The notes below the pieces were generated by a model. That model did not search any database, had not been told where the DNA came from, and saw nothing but the letters and a program-made list of their open reading frames with translations. DNA of 23,430 bases from contig UQZA01000037.1 of NCBI GenBank assembly GCA_900545515.1, positions 1 to 23,430 on the forward strand. The letters are read 5' to 3'. This document shows, piece by piece, positions 21,486 to 23,430 of the stretch. The DNA is from an uncultured Eubacteriales bacterium. GTDB lineage: Bacteria > Bacillota > Clostridia > Oscillospirales > Oscillospiraceae. Within the stretch, counting starts at the first letter, position 1. Each line of letters starts with the position of its first letter. A program made the position numbers and the translations under genes.

Positions 21486-22124
21486 TCAATCCTTCAAATC
21501 AAAACAGGCTTTTACGATATTTTGAATGGCCGCCGAGAGGGGGAAGATGACCCAGGTGATGTACCAGGCCATGGTGGCAAAGCTGATGATAAAGTAGAAG
21601 ACCAGGCATAGGGTGGAGATCAAGGCGTTGATGCTCTTGCGGAGCTTGGTCTTGGGATCATCCGGCGTTTCATCCCGGGATTCCTGGCCGTCTGTCTGTT
21701 TCCGGGAGCCGGTGCGCAGGAAGGTGCCCCGGAAAACAATGAGGCCTGTGGCTATGGCAATCATGATGAACATCATCACCACACCATCTTTTTCCCCGGC
21801 GATGACGGGAATGACGCAGCAGATGTAAAGCATGATGGACAAGGCCAGCAGCAGACTGGAGAGCCAGCTGGGCTGGGCCCGGGGGGAAGGGGAGGGAGCC
21901 GGGGGAGCTTCCGTCCGGACACCCCGGGTGAGAAAGTCGCCCAGGTCACCGATGCCGGACACGGCCAGGGAATAGGCGGCCTCCGGTGTTTTCCCCTCGG
22001 CAATGAGGTCATCGTATTTGTCCAGGGTGTTTTGCAGAATTTCCGCTTTGGTCTCCGCCGTGGCTGCGGTCTGGGGAGCGCCGGCGAAGAGATAGTCGAT
22101 GTAGGTTTTCAGTTTGTCTCTCAT
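21486..22124 (-). CDS. DUF1700-like / permease-prefix-domain membrane protein
   Basis: A 212-residue membrane protein. Residues 1-65 (MRDKLKTYIDYLF and a helical stretch with GDLGDFL) resemble the permease prefix/DUF1700 region, a likely interaction domain. After a Pro-rich linker (PPAPSPSPRAQPSW) come about four hydrophobic segments, the last including FATMAWYITWVIFPL, typical of this group. ATG 22124 was chosen because it overlaps the padR stop (ATGA) with GGTGGAG upstream; the open frame extends further, but only inside padR. It probably works with the PadR regulator and the DUF4097 protein in an envelope response. Confidence 0.85.
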   Translation of the reverse strand: MRDKLKTYIDYLFAGAPQTAATAETKAEILQNTLDKYDDLIAEGKTPEAAYSLAVSGIGDLGDFLTRGVRTEAPPAPSPSPRAQPSWLSSLLLALSIMLYICCVIPVIAGEKDGVVMMFIMIAIATGLIVFRGTFLRTGSRKQTDGQESRDETPDDPKTKLRKSINALISTLCLVFYFIISFATMAWYITWVIFPLSAAIQNIVKACFDLKD

Positions 22125-22459
22125 AAGGATTTCTCCACCTCCAGTAGTTTGTCCATGATTTCCTTGGTTTCTTCCCACTCCGCCAGCAGGCGGCTACAGG
22201 CCTCCCGGCCCTGGGGAGTAATGGCGTAGTACCGCCGCCGGGCGCCGCTGGCCTCGCCGCCCCAGTAGGAGGCCACAAGCCCCGCCTCCTCCAGCCGCCG
22301 GAAGGCGGTGTACAGGGTGGCCTCTTTCAGCTCCAGCTTCCCGCCGGACAGCTGGGTCACGGTCTTGTTGATTTCATAGCCGTAGCTGTCCCGCAGCATC
22401 AGCCGGGCCAGAATGATCGTGTCTGTGTGCCCGCGGATCAGATCTCCGGCAATGGACAT
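22121..22459 (-). CDS. PadR family transcriptional regulator
   Basis: A 112-residue winged-helix repressor of the PadR family. LIRGHTDTIILARL, DSYGYEINKTV, LKEATLYTAFRRLEEAGLV and ARRRYYAITPQGREA make up the typical wHTH, and the remaining helix (WEETKEIMDKLLEVE) is the dimerisation arm of subfamily 2 members. ATG 22459 has AGGAGGTGATC just upstream, nearly perfect. It is the first gene of a three-gene operon and probably represses it; the trigger is unknown. An inverted repeat lies in the promoter. Confidence 0.93.
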   Translation of the reverse strand: MSIAGDLIRGHTDTIILARLMLRDSYGYEINKTVTQLSGGKLELKEATLYTAFRRLEEAGLVASYWGGEASGARRRYYAITPQGREACSRLLAEWEETKEIMDKLLEVEKSL

Positions 22460-22484
22460 GAGATCACCTCCTGTGTTTTGAACC

Positions 22485-22520
22485 ATTGTACACCAATATA
22501 CATCGCCTGTCAAGGTATAT
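22485..22520 (-). promoter_or_regulatory. padR operon promoter with likely autoregulatory operator
   Basis: On the minus strand TTGACA (22513-22508), 17 bases and TACAAT (22490-22485) form a near-consensus promoter. TGTA-N8-TACA spans the spacer and -10, and the ATATAC (22496-22501) / GTATAT (22515-22520) inverted repeat brackets the -35. Either could bind the PadR dimer. Confidence 0.7.
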
Positions 22521-22562
22521 GCAATTTTTTAAGTAAGTATTTTGGTGAGATATGTAAATTAT

Positions 22563-22594
22563 AAAAGCGGAGAGGCCAGGACTTCTCCGCTTTT
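22563..22594 (-). terminator. rlmH terminator
   Basis: AAAAGCGGAGA (22563-22573) pairs perfectly with TCTCCGCTTTT (22584-22594). It lies 45 bases after the rlmH stop and isolates it from the padR operon. Confidence 0.8.
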
Positions 22595-22638
22595 ACAGGT
22601 GGGCTGTGAGGCGCTGTGCGGCCTGTAGCCGGATGAAA

Positions 22639-23121
22639 TTATTTGTGGTACTTGGTTCCCGCTTGGATGGATTCCGCCCGGTAGAGCTGTTCCAGGACCA
22701 TGATACGGGCCAGATGGTGGGGGAATGTCATCTTCCCCATGGACAGGAGCAAATCCGCCTGGGCCTTCAGCGCCGGTTCGATGCCATAGGAGGAGCCAAT
22801 GAGAAAACAGGCCGAGGAACGGCCTGAGAGCTTCACCCGGGCCAGCTGACCGGCAAAGGCCTCGGAGCTCAGCTCCTTCCCCTCCGGGGTGAGGACGCAG
22901 AACCAGGCGCCCTTGGGGATTTTCTGACGAATGAGCTCCCCCTCCTTGGCCAGCCCCATGGCAATTTCAGCCGGCTGGGGGGACTCCGGCAGACGGCATT
23001 CCGGCAGCTCCAGCAGCTGAAACCGGCAGACGCCGGACAGGCGCTTTTCATACTCCGCAGCGGCGGAGAGATAGAATTTTTCCTTTAGCTTGCCCATGGC
23101 AAGGAGGGTGATTTGAAACAT
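22639..23121 (-). CDS. rlmH: 23S rRNA (pseudouridine1915-N3)-methyltransferase
   Basis: A 160-residue SPOUT-fold enzyme methylating pseudouridine 1915 in helix 69 of 23S rRNA. FLIGSSYGI is the SAM-binding knot loop (usually IGGSxG, one Gly replaced by Ser), MTFPHHLARIMVLEQLYRA is the conserved C-terminal knot helix, and the protein ends in YHK like other members. The length is the family norm. ATG 23121 has GGGAGG 6 bases upstream; an open frame runs further upstream without a family match. It is a single-gene unit with its own promoter and terminator. Confidence 0.95.
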   Translation of the reverse strand: MFQITLLAMGKLKEKFYLSAAAEYEKRLSGVCRFQLLELPECRLPESPQPAEIAMGLAKEGELIRQKIPKGAWFCVLTPEGKELSSEAFAGQLARVKLSGRSSACFLIGSSYGIEPALKAQADLLLSMGKMTFPHHLARIMVLEQLYRAESIQAGTKYHK

Positions 23122-23320
23122 ACAAAGCCTCCCGGGAACACAGTGTGGATTGGTGTCAGTATAGCAAAAGGAATCCGCCTTGGCAAGGGCGTGAACTTTT
23201 TGGTATAACATTGTCCCATTTTTTCACTGATGGAAACATAGTTGAGATGACCCCGCAACTCAATTGGCTTTTTAATGGATGGAAAAATTTGATGTCTGAC
23301 CAAAAATACTCATCTTGGAT
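23122..23320. other. AT-rich intergenic stretch at the right edge
   Basis: About 200 bases without a supported gene. It holds the rlmH promoter and AT-rich sequence with a TTGAG/CTCAA inverted repeat near 23245. No transposon end was recognised. Confidence 0.4.
23158..23186 (-). promoter_or_regulatory. rlmH promoter
   Basis: On the minus strand TTGCCA (23186-23181), 17 bases, TATACT (23163-23158). The leader is about 30 bases. Confidence 0.65.
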
Positions 23321-23430
23321 ATGGTTAGGGCCTTTAACTTAAATAGCAACAAGCAGAACGATTAAGTGAGACATTATACGAGCTGGCAAAAAATTCCGGA
23401 ATCTCTCAGTCCACCATCTCGACCTGGTAT
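23321..23430 (+). pseudogene. HTH (XRE-type) protein, 5' part, apparently frameshifted, cut by the window edge
   Basis: Codons from 23380 to the edge read ELAKNSGISQSTISTWY, a clear XRE-type helix-turn-helix. The frame opens after a TAG at 23344 with no start codon. A frame starting at ATG 23321 (MVRAFNLNSNKQND) stops at TAA 23363; restoring one base near 23360 would join the two as NKQN-RLSETLYELAK. There is no clear ribosome binding site before 23321. It may be a pseudogene or a sequencing error; the rest lies outside the window. Confidence 0.4.

Noticed and set aside
1..23430. CRISPR arrays, tRNA or rRNA genes
   Set aside because: No regularly spaced direct repeats and no tRNA or rRNA sequence signatures were seen on either strand.

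Overview
The window is chromosomal DNA of a Gram-positive, spore-former-type anaerobe, most likely in the Clostridia near Oscillospiraceae (inference). The clues are strong AGGAGG-type ribosome binding sites, GTG and TTG starts, a type III glutamine synthetase, a type III pantothenate kinase, a TagO/MnaA wall-polymer pair, a PadR/DUF1700-like/DUF4097 operon and ferredoxin-type enzymes. Most of the window is GC-rich housekeeping sequence. Two patches are visibly AT-rich: the left edge, and about 13990-16560.

Layout. 29-2491 (-): a SatA-like GNAT acetyltransferase, then an aldo/keto reductase with two [4Fe-4S] motifs followed by a Pr6Pr-type membrane protein. 2882-3448 (+): a CDP-alcohol phosphatidyltransferase. 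3639-4789 (+): a YhbD-like HTH protein overlapping a bactofilin gene, behind a promoter that carries two matching palindromes. 4931-9818 (-): an FMN-dependent alpha-hydroxy-acid oxidase-type protein, CTP synthase and type III glutamine synthetase. 10163-11443 (+): a type Ic aspartate aminotransferase-like enzyme. 11735-13989 (+): TagO/WecA-type transferase and UDP-GlcNAc 2-epimerase, which together start wall-polymer synthesis.

13990-16560 is an accessory island: a C-terminal fragment of an RlmD-type rRNA methyltransferase gene, a stand-alone SIR2-domain gene with its own promoter and terminator, a doubtful small ORF, and the broken start of an IS256-family transposase. The SIR2 gene is the best candidate for a little-described system, a single-gene NAD-depleting defence factor. 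This rests on domain motifs and context only.

16676-17687 (-) holds three small uncharacterised genes, the last encoding a Pro/Cys-rich protein with a hydrophobic tail. 17784-20270 (+) is a likely operon of a YfcE-type phosphodiesterase, coaX, and a divergent fold-III PLP decarboxylase homologue that lacks the usual catalytic cysteine. 20594-22459 (-) is the padR operon, 22639-23121 (-) is rlmH, and the right edge cuts through what looks like a frameshifted HTH gene.

Regulatory reading. Good -35/-10 pairs, nearly all with 17-base spacers, can be placed before most transcription units. The pyrG leader carries a perfect hairpin whose 3' arm repeats the pyrG Shine-Dalgarno sequence, so its 5' arm could pair with either. 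No CRISPR array, tRNA or rRNA gene was seen.
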